Below, in pieces: positions 51,328-61,663 of a stretch of DNA of 64,000 nt; within the stretch, counting starts at the first letter, position 1, and every line of letters begins with the position of its first letter. Below the pieces are notes generated by a model, which had not been told where the DNA came from, ran no database searches, and was given only the letters and a program-made list of their open reading frames with translations. Origin of the DNA: Tomocerus qinae (lineage: Eukaryota; Arthropoda; Collembola; Entomobryomorpha; Tomoceridae); contig CM034547.1 of assembly GCA_020055645.1 (NCBI GenBank), forward strand, positions 57,228,909 through 57,292,908, given 5' to 3'. Made by a program: the position numbers and the translations under genes.

Positions 51328-51534
51328 ATGTCTAGTATATATATAAATACATTTGAATGTGGAGGAAAAAAGCCGGGCAATCCAACGCAAAACGGAGGAA
51401 AGGAGTCGGTCGGTAGTCTAACTCACTCTTTCTGTCTATCTGTAGTATCTCTTTTCGAAAAAAGAATTCAGATTCACTTCAGGTTTGTAGTGTTGCTGGG
51501 GAATCACGGAATAGTATGTAGAGTATGTACTTAA
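51328..51534 (+). CDS. possible single-exon small coding frame, 68 residues
   Basis: ATG at 51328 opens MSSIYINTFECGGKKPGNPT, then a Ser/Val-rich, partly hydrophobic region ending GNHGIVCRVCT-TAA. It falls in a purine-to-pyrimidine island, so support is weak. Confidence 0.2.
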   Translation: MSSIYINTFECGGKKPGNPTQNGGKESVGSLTHSFCLSVVSLFEKRIQIHFRFVVLLGNHGIVCRVCT

Positions 51535-51579
51535 GGCAGTGTATGTCTTTGAAGGAAGAAATGTAAAGGGAACTTCAAC

Positions 51580-51768
51580 TCAAGTTTCGGAAAGTAAAAG
51601 AGCGGAAAGGCTTGGGAAACTGTCCCAAGTCAAAGTCAAGTCAACGGAACTGATCTGAACCCAACTTGAGGAAGATTTACCGTGATTTGGAGAAAAGAAA
51701 AGTGGGGAATTACTATCTACACTTATAAAGATGTTCCTACCCACCTCATACAATCTTTGTCCCTCCAT
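51580..51768 (-). CDS. possible single-exon small coding frame, 62 residues
   Basis: ATG at 51768 opens MEGQRLYEVGRNIFISVDSN, then a Ser-rich stretch and SFPSLSALLLSET-TGA. The frame begins in the purine half and ends in the pyrimidine half of its strand, as island composition alone would predict. Support is therefore limited. Confidence 0.22.
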   Translation of the reverse strand: MEGQRLYEVGRNIFISVDSNSPLFFSPNHGKSSSSWVQISSVDLTLTWDSFPSLSALLLSET

Positions 51769-51784
51769 ATCTACCTATGTCACG

Positions 51785-53420
51785 TACACACATATTATGT
51801 AAGCAGCGCTAAATGCTTGTGAGAGTAATAATAAAAATAATATTACTGAGCTTGTGCTTGTGCTAGTTAATTAAAGTGATAATGTAAATTTAAAACTTAA
51901 AAACGATTAAGCAATAAATTGTAAACTATTATAGCTAGGTTACTACTTTAAATCACACAAATGAGATTTATCATTACATCTATTAAATCAATTCAGAGAA
52001 AAATTGATTTCTAATCATTATTTTCAAATATCGTTTAGTCTTTGACTGAAAATAAATTATTCTGACGTGTATTAGAGCACTTTGTGAAAGAGGTATGCTT
52101 TAGTATGCAATACTTTATTTACGTATATGCGTAAGGGTTGATTTTAATCAAGAAATCAATTAATCTGAAAGGGTGAGACAAATTGATGTAACCTGAGAGA
52201 ATCAAGTTTGAAGAAATAAACATAAGTCCTGTTACCACAAAATTGTAAATGTCCTTCATTTTATGGAGTTTGGCTAGATAAGCATACTCGACTTTTCATT
52301 AGCTAATTAAATGAATAGAAACTGTCTCTTTGTCACTTCCAGAATGAGGAATTACAGGAACATTGAAACCGTGGCCATAAAAAACCTAAAGAACCATCCA
52401 TTAGCTATCTGTGTTTACTATTAAAGTCTTAATAGTGACCAGAGAGAACGTCTAAGGGACATTATCGACATAAGATTCCTATAGATACATTTGAGACTAG
52501 ATAGATGTGTAGTGTTATATTGGGTATGCAGAGTGTAACCGTGCCTATTGAAGAGAAAGGCGGATACGCAATAAGGAAGGAAAGCTTATGTTGACAGAAT
52601 CCGTGATGAATAGTGCACAACATAAATTAGCACACGATTAAGCAAGTCTTTCTTTTTTGGTGAGTGGAAATCACTGCACTTGACTTCACTTGAACCTCGT
52701 AAATCCTTATGACAAGCTCACACCGAAGTCAACCGACCAAATCAAAGCGGAGAGTGAGGTAGCTGAACTAAACCCTCGCGGATACTTTCCCTTCAAAAAC
52801 AAAAACACCGTCAATTGTTAACAATGCGTATTAATGTGTCTTGCTTTGGTTTCTTTGGTTTTAGTCCACTAAGCACCAGCCAGTCTTCTTCTTCTACACT
52901 TCCGTCCCAACCTCCTGTGAAAAACAGATTTCCTAGTGAAAAATACATTATGTATGTGTGTCCACAAAGTTTTTTAATATCGTTACGGTTGACTCTCGCT
53001 TGACTTATTGGCTTCTTTTTCTCGTGCACGGCTTTTCCTTCCCTCTCAAAGGGCTGCCCTTCCTTCATAAATTCACATCTGCCTTCACATTTCAATTCAA
53101 AAAGGGAACATCCATAATTTATGGTGACCGTTTCGCCTTGTTTATCACACAGACCTATTTACATATTAGCCACACAGAATACACTAAAACTTGTGACAAT
53201 TCTAACCACAAATGTACTTTATAGCCAATTAGCATTAGTATATGAAAAGTTGTTACCCTTTGAAACAACTAACCCGTTTATAATTTTTCTTCCTATTGTG
53301 CTTTATCCTTTGAATAAAGCCTACCTGCATAAACACATTTCTATGTCCTACAGAGTATTACTGCATAGCAAGCAATAATGCACTAAATATAGCTAACTTG
53401 ACTGAATATTTTCGTATCTG
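51785..53420. other. gene-poor region with an island
   Basis: AT-rich to 52490, then a purine-rich patch (52540-52600) and a long pyrimidine-rich stretch (52640-53080). Overlapping frames at 52811-53378 on both strands have no splice support. An acceptor at about 52342 (tcacttccag) precedes a 26-codon frame starting MRNYRNIETVAIKNL, unpartnered. Confidence 0.35.
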
Positions 53421-53630
53421 TTAAAATATTTTATACACTTTAATATTCTTTCTCAAAATGTTTCTACCCGACATGATGTCACATTTTCTTTGTATCAGTA
53501 TATAATCGCAATGTTTATTATTGTATCTGAAAAATGAATAAGAACCTTTCTTTGGTTTAATCCTTCCGTAAAAAATATTCATTGACACTTCAGTTGTCTG
53601 AATTGTTAAAATTGCGTTGATATTATTAAC
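53421..53630 (-). CDS. possible terminal exon or small coding frame
   Basis: A minus-strand frame of 69 codons after acceptor-like cactttag. It contains MNIFYGRIKPKKGSYSFFRY, then NNKHCDYILIQRKCDIMSGR, ending VYKIF-TAA. Lys/Ile/Asn/Tyr-rich, partly explained by A-richness of this strand. No partner exon was identified. Confidence 0.22.
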   Translation of the reverse strand, partial: VNNINAILTIQTTEVSMNIFYGRIKPKKGSYSFFRYNNKHCDYILIQRKCDIMSGRNILRKNIKVYKIF

Positions 53631-56479
53631 CTAAAGTGTACTCCTTTAAAACAGTCATAGAACTACCATTCATACTCTTGGATTAGAAAATAGCCAATTC
53701 ATTTTTATTTGTCTGTAAATCCATACTAGCAATAGAGTATCTACTCGCAGGTATAGTATTCTTGTATTTAAAGGCAATCTAAATGATGATGTCTACCTGA
53801 GTTTGAGTACTATAAAATTAATTAAATGCCGTTTAAACTTACTTCCCACAACATAAATAATTTGTAATCACAAACGTAGAGCAGTTTTGCACACTTCATT
53901 CATTGAAAATTTAATTTAATATTTAGCATTATCATATAAACTGTAAATATTACTATATCCAAATCTCTGAAATGGAGTAGGTAAGAATGAAGGGTATTGA
54001 ATGACAATTAGGGAAAAGACACCTACCATTACCATGCCATACCATGCTACACACTTGTAATAATTTATTGTCAGTAATATCTATCAGATATTTTTATTAG
54101 AGAATATTAACATTTTGTATGCATTAACACAAAGTCTTACTAAGCAAATTCCACGATTATATCGACCAATGTTGTAATGATAAAAGGAATTACGATGTTA
54201 AGGAATTTGAATTCATATGATTCATATAGTTGAAATGTGTATAGTCCTTCGGGAAAATATATTAATCTAGCTTGTATGAAATAATGTCGATATCGCTTTA
54301 GCTTGTTTCCGGGATTAAGGTGTTTCCAGTGTTTCTGTTAAAGACTATTTGCAGATTCACAGCACAAGTCTTTATAATTTCCTTCCTAAAAACTCGTTTT
54401 CGTAACTGTTTGCTTACATGAAAGAGTCCCTGCGCGGAGTGCAGATAAAGAAAATATCTCGTTTGACTTTTCAAGACTTCACATGTTTATTGTCGGTGAT
54501 GAATGTTATTTATGTATATAATAGATTTTGTTGTGTGTGCTTTCGGTACGTGTTGTATATGTACTGCAGCATTTTCGTTTTGCCTCTATTCATTTCGTAT
54601 TCGCTCGTAGATTACCGACTTGCCTTGGCATGGAGAGTGCAAATTTTTATAGGGAGTTTCTAGAACTGTCGCACAAATTCTCACTTTAACTTCCTGTGAG
54701 TCAAGTAAGTTGTCAATCCCGAACGGCTTTCGACCAAGTAATTGCACCCAAAAAAGGAGCCACAAGTCCATAAATCAGTCAGTTGGATGTGGACGGAATG
54801 GAGCGTTCGAATGCTCAAGCTGATTTTTCTCGGTTATCCACGCCCGCTGATTGCCGCATCACATTGAATTACATTATCCTACAAAAGGTTCTATCTTAGC
54901 CTATCTCACTCTACAAGAAAAGCACAAACTACCATTACAACGTTATGTCTCACCACACCGAACCGTCTATTTTATCTTCGTATACTCACTTAAATACCCT
55001 TGTACATAATTCTACCGAATGAATATGTACCATGCCCTCCTTTGACAAAACTACAACATAATACTTTTTTCTATTTAACTATACTACATTGCCAACTTAA
55101 ACATACAAATGTGTGGAGTTATAGAACATTTAAAACGCAGCAGAGACAGCCACCACACTCTGACTCATACTATTCTATAGTGTGGAAGTCGAATGTAGAC
55201 ACTGAGTCACCATGCAGTAATGGCATATAAATATCTGTGTAGCAATTCTGTTTTTAACCACGATACCGTCGTTGCCCGGTATGAATCAAATGACTAGCAG
55301 CAAATTCATAACATTAATGATTCATAACATCATTCATAATTTTTATTCAAGCAATTTGGACCACTTCTTCACAAAACAAGTACAAATTCCACATTACCTA
55401 GTTTTTTCTCACTTTGTCAAAAGATATTTTAAACAACTCTTCTGGCCTACCTATGTTTGAATGTTAGTACTTTCTACAGAACAATAAGAAAATGAACCGA
55501 ATGGCATCTGTTTTAGAAAATATTAAAAATTCCTCATTGGGTACAAATGCATGTTTGAGCTGAAAGTTGATCTAAGTAGAATATTGTTGGTATTACTGGA
55601 GTAAATGATTTCTGCGTGGAAGGAAACGAGACTATCATACCCTGAATTTGTAAAAAAAATATTATTGTATTGTAAGAAGGAGGTATGGACATTTTCTTCG
55701 CAATTGTTATTACAGTTTGCTGAGATACGAATGTGACTATTATAGCAGAAAAATCGGGTAAAAATATGACGTTAATAAAATGTAAGTAGTATGGGGTCAG
55801 ATGATGTAGGAAATAGTTTCTTACCTAAGTATTTGATTAGTTCTTTAGCCAATGACTGTTTAGAGTCGGTCTCTACTGCGTATATGTTAAAAGTCTTATT
55901 TATTCCATTAGGTAATAGTATCATAATGTGAGATGGAGATGTGTTAGGCACTAAGATATTTAGAGTTGGAATTCGTCCACTTGAGAAAACTGGTTTTGAA
56001 AGGGAGTCCTGGGATTGGAAAAGCTCTCATGTTTTCTGTATGAAGGAATAATTTAAGAAGCTGTTAAGTAAATACGGTGTCATTTCCTGACGAGACAAAC
56101 GTTGGTAGAGCTGGGAAAAGAGGACAGTCAGACATATGCCATTTCATTTGATAGGAAGAGATAGGAAAGGATGTGATGACATGAAAAGGCCCGGCATTCA
56201 TTCGATGCATTATTTACTTACATTACAGCATTAAATTCATGTTTTTGTAGTTGGTTGTTAGTGGATGTAAGGAAGTGAATAGGTATTCGTTTGGCTACGG
56301 TAGTGAAGAAGACATGGTATATTATTATGGCTAACGATAACTTGGCTGTCTTCTCATCATACAAGTAGTAGGTCCGTACATTTGTAAGTAGTAGGGAGGA
56401 ATGGAAGAAACACGCATTTATTTATATTCATTTATACAAAAGGGCACTGAGTCTAAAAGGATTTGACGATTGTGAATCA
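53631..56479. other. gene-poor region
   Basis: AT-rich, with weak islands at 54760-55020 and 55920-56180. No exon pair or repeat of note was recognised. Confidence 0.4.
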
Positions 56480-57038
56480 GATGATGATGATGTGGATACA
56501 GAACAACAAAGCAATGAAATAAACTAAACTATAGTAAAGTAATCCTTCTAATGTAATGTAAAGCAATGCAATATAATGTAAGTAGTAATGTAGGAAATGA
56601 GAGCAAAGAGTGAGTTGAAAGTCCACTGAGGACAGGACACAGCCAATCCAATGTTACACACTCCTCTGCTACACTTTGGATTATAAAATGCCGCAAATGA
56701 ACTGAATAACACGGGATTCGCCAACTGTAAATACTAGAAGACTATATGAGACTGGAGAAAATTCCATAATGTACTCTGTAATCTTGAGTAATACTTTATA
56801 GAAGTCAAGGGAGAGGAGAGTGGAGTCAGAAAGGCAATATAATGTAATGCAATGGAAAAGCAGGAGCCAAAGGAAAGGCGAGGCCCATCACCATCATCAC
56901 ATCATCATTCTCATCATCATCATTTCAAATGTTTGCTGTTTACCCGAAAAGCTTGAAGAGGAAGGATAAATAGATGAGCAGACTAAAACTGGAGAGGAAA
57001 GGAAGGCCCAGCTGATGTGAGTTGATGATGATGATGAT
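56480..57038. repeat. alternating GAT / ATC arrays with [T/C]AATG pentamers
   Basis: On + : (GAT)n at 56480-56491, a six-unit [T/C]AATG-type array at 56549-56578, another four-unit array at 56835-56854, (ATC)n with interruptions at about 56887-56924, and (GAT)n at about 57023-57038. The ATC array is the reverse complement of its two neighbours, so they could pair. Confidence 0.75.
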
Positions 57039-57289
57039 CTTTCTCTTTTGATCATGCGGATACAAACTTAGATAATGAAATGAAATTCAATGCTGTCTTG
57101 TCTTCTCTCCTATGCCCAATGTAACGTAAATGCTATCTCGAACATCTCCCTAAAAGTTGTTCTGCCATAGCCATATAGATTTCTGCACAAGACGAGGCAC
57201 TAAGCATTAGCGATATATATTTATTAATATACTATAGGTAGGCACTATATTTCCGTAAATGAGCTGAGAGTATTGAAGAAAAACTATAG

Positions 57290-57780
57290 TGTACTCTTTA
57301 CAGTTCATTTTTATCCCATTCCATGAAAAGAGGGCGGAAATAAAAGATTTTTCCAAAAAAGTCAAGTTACAGAAATACATTACACAATGGCATACAGAGA
57401 AAATGTGTACTTGGCATGAGGCAATGAAGGAGAAAGCTTATGCTTATGTTATGTGTGTAAGTAGTCAGGAGTAAGTAAGCCCAGTAAGTACACAACACAA
57501 GCATAAGTACAAAAGCCGGGCCAAAAACCGGAAAACCTATGTGGATGTCGACACGAGCGAGTTGGCTTACATTGCAATTTTTTGATGTTTTCCTTTTCCT
57601 CTTTCTTGTCGTTTTTCAGAGCACATTTGGGTTCCGCCTCAGCTTTTCCCTTCCCTGTACACACTTCGTTCCGTTTTCGCTACTTTCCCTCCGCAGGTTC
57701 AACTTCAAATGATTCACAGTCCCTTCAAATCCTAACAGATCTTATCTCCCGACACCGACTACTACCCCACAGTATTACAT
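57290..57780. other. purine-to-pyrimidine island
   Basis: 57290-57480 is A/G-rich on + (Lys/Glu-rich open frame). 57580-57780 is C/T-rich (Ser/Phe/Leu-rich open frame). Frames are composition-driven and no gene is called. Confidence 0.5.
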
Positions 57781-59101
57781 ACCTTATCTGTAGATAGAGA
57801 TGCATTTATTTATTCGTGTCTCAAGGTAAACCAGCGATTCGAAATCTTCATACTAGACTAACTATACAGTATGAAATACAAACAATATTTAAACTTTAAA
57901 AGTAATTTAGGTTGTCAATCTATTTTATGTTAAAGAGGGAATTTAAATATGAAGTTCTATATTTTCCAATACGGCTTTTTTGTCCCTTATAGGCTAAATT
58001 AATACTATTATTCGTTGATGTGTGATTTGTGTGATTTACTAACATAAATAGCTTGTTTTTCTGAAAAAGTAAGTTCACTCTTTGCTGGGAGGTATGAGGT
58101 TGCAGGGAAGTTTGACTTTTTGAAGCACTGCAGCGGATTCTAATTTATTTCTGCGAAAGTTGTGTGCCTTGATAGAATGGAGTGGAGAAGGTAGGCCACT
58201 TTTAGAATTTGCTCTCCAGAAACACACACAAACTTATAAACTAGAGAAAACATCAAGGTAGGCGTATGCATTTAGTGTTATTGGAAAACTGGTGAAGCCA
58301 TGCAAATGCTGGGACTGTAAAATCTGAAATCAAGTCGAAAATACTTTTACATTTGTTCCTGTTTCTTTTCTTACTTTGTATATAGTTAGTTGTGAGAGTA
58401 AAATTGGTCCTGCCTTTCGTTCTTTGCTAGTGCTGTGTAAATAGTCCCAACAAGGAGAAAAGTAATGTTGCGTTTGAGTGAAATTGAATCCTGCCTGACC
58501 ATACAAATTGAATCATGCATTTCTATGCTACACAAACCAACCAGGCAAGGGAACTGACATTACATAACACAACGTACAAAGAAACAGGAACACAAACGTA
58601 AGTGTTCGCATGGCTTCCCTCAATCTAGATCAATCCATCGAGGCAGTCCAGTCAGTTCGGTCCAATCCGGTCAGTCCACTTCAGTCTCCAGTTCAATCAT
58701 TTATCTGGACAAAAGGCACGCCAGTTAAAGTTGAAGAATTCCAATGAAATGCACAGATAGCTAAGGCAAGGTAACTGTAGCCAAGAGAGAGCCAGACGAC
58801 CAGATGCGAATCTCAGATCCTTCCCAGCTATGTTTCTTATTTTCCTGGAATGCAGCTATTTATTACACTAGTTGAAGATCCAGACGTATTGTACGAACAG
58901 TTTTCTAAATCAGATCCGTAGGTATTCTTGTAGTGATACTCAAGTAGGCACACAAGGACGTAGTAAACTTATTGCTCAAACTTTCCTCTAAACCTAGCTA
59001 AGCACCTTTCTATAACAAAAGATAGATAGAGATGTATACATAGAAAAGAATAAGGAAAATCAACGAATATTGCATCTGCATTTAGCATGGCAACATTCAC
59101 T
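57781..59101. other. gene-poor region
   Basis: Purine-rich near 58080-58210, pyrimidine-rich near 58350-58420, then a patch of degenerate cagt-type words near 58640-58690. No gene recognised. Confidence 0.4.
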
Positions 59102-59424
59102 AGGCCGAATACAATATAACAGTGCAGTCCAAACCAGTCAACCTTGCATGGCTTCTTTCCTCCTTTCTTCACTTGGCTAGTTCGAGGCCGCCCAGGAACG
59201 AGACTCTGTCCCTGTTCACTTGCCCGAAGAATTCTTTCTCTGCAATTCAATACTTCCTTTTCGACTCTTTAAAGAAAATTTCAAGGTATAGTCTCCAAGA
59301 ATGTATACTATTACGACATAACATTTCCTACAATACGTGTAATGATGCAATCCCAATGTACCTACAGATAACAATGTTGTTTGGGTCTATCCGTTTTAAC
59401 GCAGTTATTGTCGAATACTTATAA
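59102..59424 (+). CDS. possible long terminal exon, 107 codons
   Basis: Open from acceptor-like cattcactag (59101) to TAA at 59422-59424. It starts AEYNITVQSKPVNLAWLLSS, has a hydrophobic stretch (NLAWLLSSFLHLASS) and continues FDSLKKISRYSLQECILL. No ATG near its start. The minus strand is also open over its left part (59250-58969, 93 codons, with two hydrophobic stretches), so only one strand can be coding and neither is proven. Confidence 0.3.
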
Positions 59425-59976
59425 CCCTATAGACTCAGTCGAGTAGTTTTGTCTGTAATTTGAGAAGGTAAATTCATGCTGAATATTGAAACGCTAAATA
59501 CTGACGTGCACATTTGATAAATTAATGATTAGAAGCAATGCGTGTATATACGAATGTATTGAAACCAGTTCCATACCAATGAAAACCTTTTTGCATATTT
59601 TTCTGTCCGACCCCACCTTAGAACTGATAAAGGCAATAATTTGATCTACATCACTAGCAATATAACTTGTGAATAATATAAAACATGTGCAACTAAGAAC
59701 ATTTTGAGAATTTTAACATTTTCCTCATTATATTGACTATTTTCCTTGCAATTATTTGTAGATGAGCCATTACAAAGACTTTCTTAGCTTTGATGACTCT
59801 ATTGATCATTAATGAAAAGAGCATTTGAAATGGAATAGTAATACTTATAAAATCCAACAAAATATATAGTACTAGTTAGGTAACATTTAATGACAATTTT
59901 ATACGTTCACATCCGCATGGAATTTTAAATGGTTAAAACGAAATAGTAAGCTTCATTTGTGTGGATCAAGTATTAA

Positions 59977-60255
59977 TTACTTGAAAATAAATTGTGCAAT
60001 AGCTAGTCCAACAGCCACACAAAATCTACCAAGTACTAATTGATTTGGAACCGATAAACGCAGCAATCGTTCCATCGGTCGAAATCCTGTTCTTAAATCG
60101 GAAAAATTAGAATAGAAATGACTTTTACAAGATACGCATCGAATGCGTAGGATTTTATTGGCTTTCATGTACAAACGAAGTAGTAGTAAAATCCGAAAAC
60201 CACATTTTGGGCAATAAAAGAAAATAGGAAATGAACATGCGTTACATTTACGCAA
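59977..60255 (-). CDS. terminal exon: triple-CxxC zinc-ribbon protein with hydrophobic C-terminus
   Basis: Minus-strand frame of 92 codons after an acceptor (ccaatattag) directly preceded by an in-frame stop, so it must be spliced to something upstream. Residues 3-6 are CNAC and 14-17 are CPKC (YCPKCGF), with CVSC at about 40-43 (IRCVSCKSHF). The first two pairs are closely spaced and a basic/leucine stretch separates the third. This is the pattern of zinc-ribbon or knuckle folds. The C-terminus (LVLGRFCVAVGLAIAQFIFK) is hydrophobic and could be a tail anchor. The missing fourth pair may be upstream: the candidate exon 60883-60987 ends RQVCPFQ in the right phase. Family not recognised. No AATAAA was found close by. 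Confidence 0.43.
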   Translation of the reverse strand: MRKCNACSFPIFFYCPKCGFRILLLLRLYMKANKILRIRCVSCKSHFYSNFSDLRTGFRPMERLLRLSVPNQLVLGRFCVAVGLAIAQFIFK

Positions 60256-60882
60256 CTAATATTGGACACATTTTTATCGTCCTTGAAAATAACTTAGGGT
60301 CACTGTTTAGTCCTGATATGCCTTTTATGAGGAATTTTCGACGCAATGAAATATTTTTGTTAGTGTAGTGATTTTGATGTGATGGTTGAGAAAGTGTAGG
60401 AAAGAAGGAGAGTTTGTGTTTTTGTTGGAGTAGTTGGTTGGTGGAGTAGTAAGAGTAATGTAATAAACATAATATGCGTGTTTATTTCCCTTGTGCTCCC
60501 ATATGCAAAGTGTATAAAAATGTTTTATGCTTTTATTGTGGGTAGAGAGGGCTGGCTGGTGGGTAAGTTGTGAGAGAAGAGAAATGCCCAATGAAGCATG
60601 TCGTTAACTTAGTTGGTCCCATTAGATAAAGATACAGTCCTCTTTGTCTAAAAGAATTAATGTATTTAGCAGAGGAGATACATGCCAAGATTAGAGCGTA
60701 CGTAAAGAAGCTGACATAGAAGAGAAATTACAAGTCTTGTACAAAGAAAGAAAAAGAAAAGTTAAGTTACGGAAAGGGAACTTGTTGAATAAATCGAAAG
60801 AAAGTCTTTGGCAGGCACGCTTTCTCCTTCTGCAGAAATACTTTTCCGGCTTCATTACATCAACAATTTCATTTCCTTTTAC
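60256..60882. other. proposed intron / no gene recognised
   Basis: If exon 60883-60987 joins the zinc-ribbon exon, this is the intron. A minus-strand acceptor (attcttttag, near 60649) opens onto about 37 codons to a TAA that overlaps AATAAA (near 60540), an alternative 3' end. The open frame at 60591-60325 is His/Thr/Ser-rich and not supported. Confidence 0.3.
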
Positions 60883-60987
60883 CTGAAATGGACAAACTTG
60901 TCGTGAATTTATTACTGCATCTAAAGTTTTCTCTGGGCCGAAGAGCGCGATACCGAAATGAAAGATACACAGATAGAGTTGGAGACA
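60883..60987 (-). CDS. possible internal exon upstream of the zinc-ribbon exon
   Basis: Minus strand, 35 codons between acceptor gcacacag and donor CAG|GTAAAA, phase 0-0. It contains IFHFGIALFGPEKTLDAVIN, ending SRQVCPFQ. The phase fits the zinc-ribbon exon at 60255. A second frame of the same DNA is also open and would instead fit an exon at about 61125-61049, so the reading is ambiguous. Confidence 0.25.
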
Positions 60988-61166
60988 CTGTGTGCAGACG
61001 ATGTTTTATGTAAAAGGCGTCTCCTTTGCTTCAGGCCGCTATTTACTACTTACAAATATGTCCATAGATACCTAAGTGTCTTCTCCGCTTCCATAGCACA
61101 TTAGACTGTCTCTCCTCCTTAAGTTCAAAGTTTTCTGAAAGGAAGAGTACACGTTCGCTATAAAGA

Positions 61167-61653
61167 ATGTCTACCTATAACTATGTGAGTAAGTATCTTC
61201 AGGAATTACAGTCAAATAGAATGAGTAAGTTGGCTTGGCTAAAACCTCCAATTCAATATTTTTCCTTCAAACCCAACCATACTTACTAACTTTGATTGTT
61301 TTATTGAAAAGGTTGCAAGAGTTCAACTTGTGGTCGCTAACTTGAAGAGGAAGTCAACTTTTCCTCAGAAATGTTTCAGATCCACCCTACAAAGTACACT
61401 CCCTTTTAAAAAAACAGATCCATCAAATACTTTAATAGGTTAAACTTGTCTCTAAACTTAAGTGCAGATGGGCCGGAACAATAAAGATAGTTTGACATTC
61501 CCTTCTTATTGTTATCTACTCTTTTCAGCTGATAATGGGGATTTTTTTCTCCAACAAAATCCCCGTTCTAAGAAAATAACAAGAGCGAATCTGCCAATTA
61601 ATTTATATAAGAAAAGAAATCTCTTTCCAATATACCTGATGAGTTATGGCTAA
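61167..61653 (+). CDS. two-exon small gene, 60-residue basic protein
   Basis: Exon 1, 61167-61224: ATG with A at -3, MSTYNYVSKYLQELQSNRM, donor A|GTAAGT. The 304-bp intron ends tatctactcttttcag. Exon 2, 61529-61653: DNGDFFLQQNPRSKKITRAN, then LPINLYKKRNLFPIYLMSYG and TAA. Phase 1 matches exactly, giving 183 nt = 61 codons. AATAAA follows the stop by 4 nt (61658-61663). The protein is basic and has no clear membrane segment or signal peptide. The C-terminal Gly after a Lys-Lys-Arg site could recall an amidated peptide, but there is no secretion signal, so I do not claim it. The family is not recognised. Exon 1 can read through GTAAGT for 22 more codons to TAA if unspliced. Confidence 0.45.
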
Positions 61654-61657
61654 ACAT

Positions 61658-61663
61658 AATAAA
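61658..61663 (+). promoter_or_regulatory. AATAAA polyadenylation signal
   Basis: Lies 4 nt after the TAA of the two-exon gene ending at 61653. The very short 3' UTR is unusual but possible. Confidence 0.45.

Noticed and set aside
61049..61125. Minus-strand exon-like piece (NFELKEERQSNVLWKRRRHL) with GTAAGT donor
   Set aside because: It has good splice sites, but its phase fits only the alternative frame of the exon at 60883-60987, which then fails to join the zinc-ribbon exon. It also overlaps the likely promoter of the + strand gene at 61167.
61311..61394. Extra exon between the two exons of the 60-residue gene (acceptor after a TACTAAC word, frame VARVQLVVANLKRKS)
   Set aside because: Its frame is open only in phase 0, while the flanking exons need phase 1. 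In phase 1 it stops after nine codons. It could be an alternative transcript.
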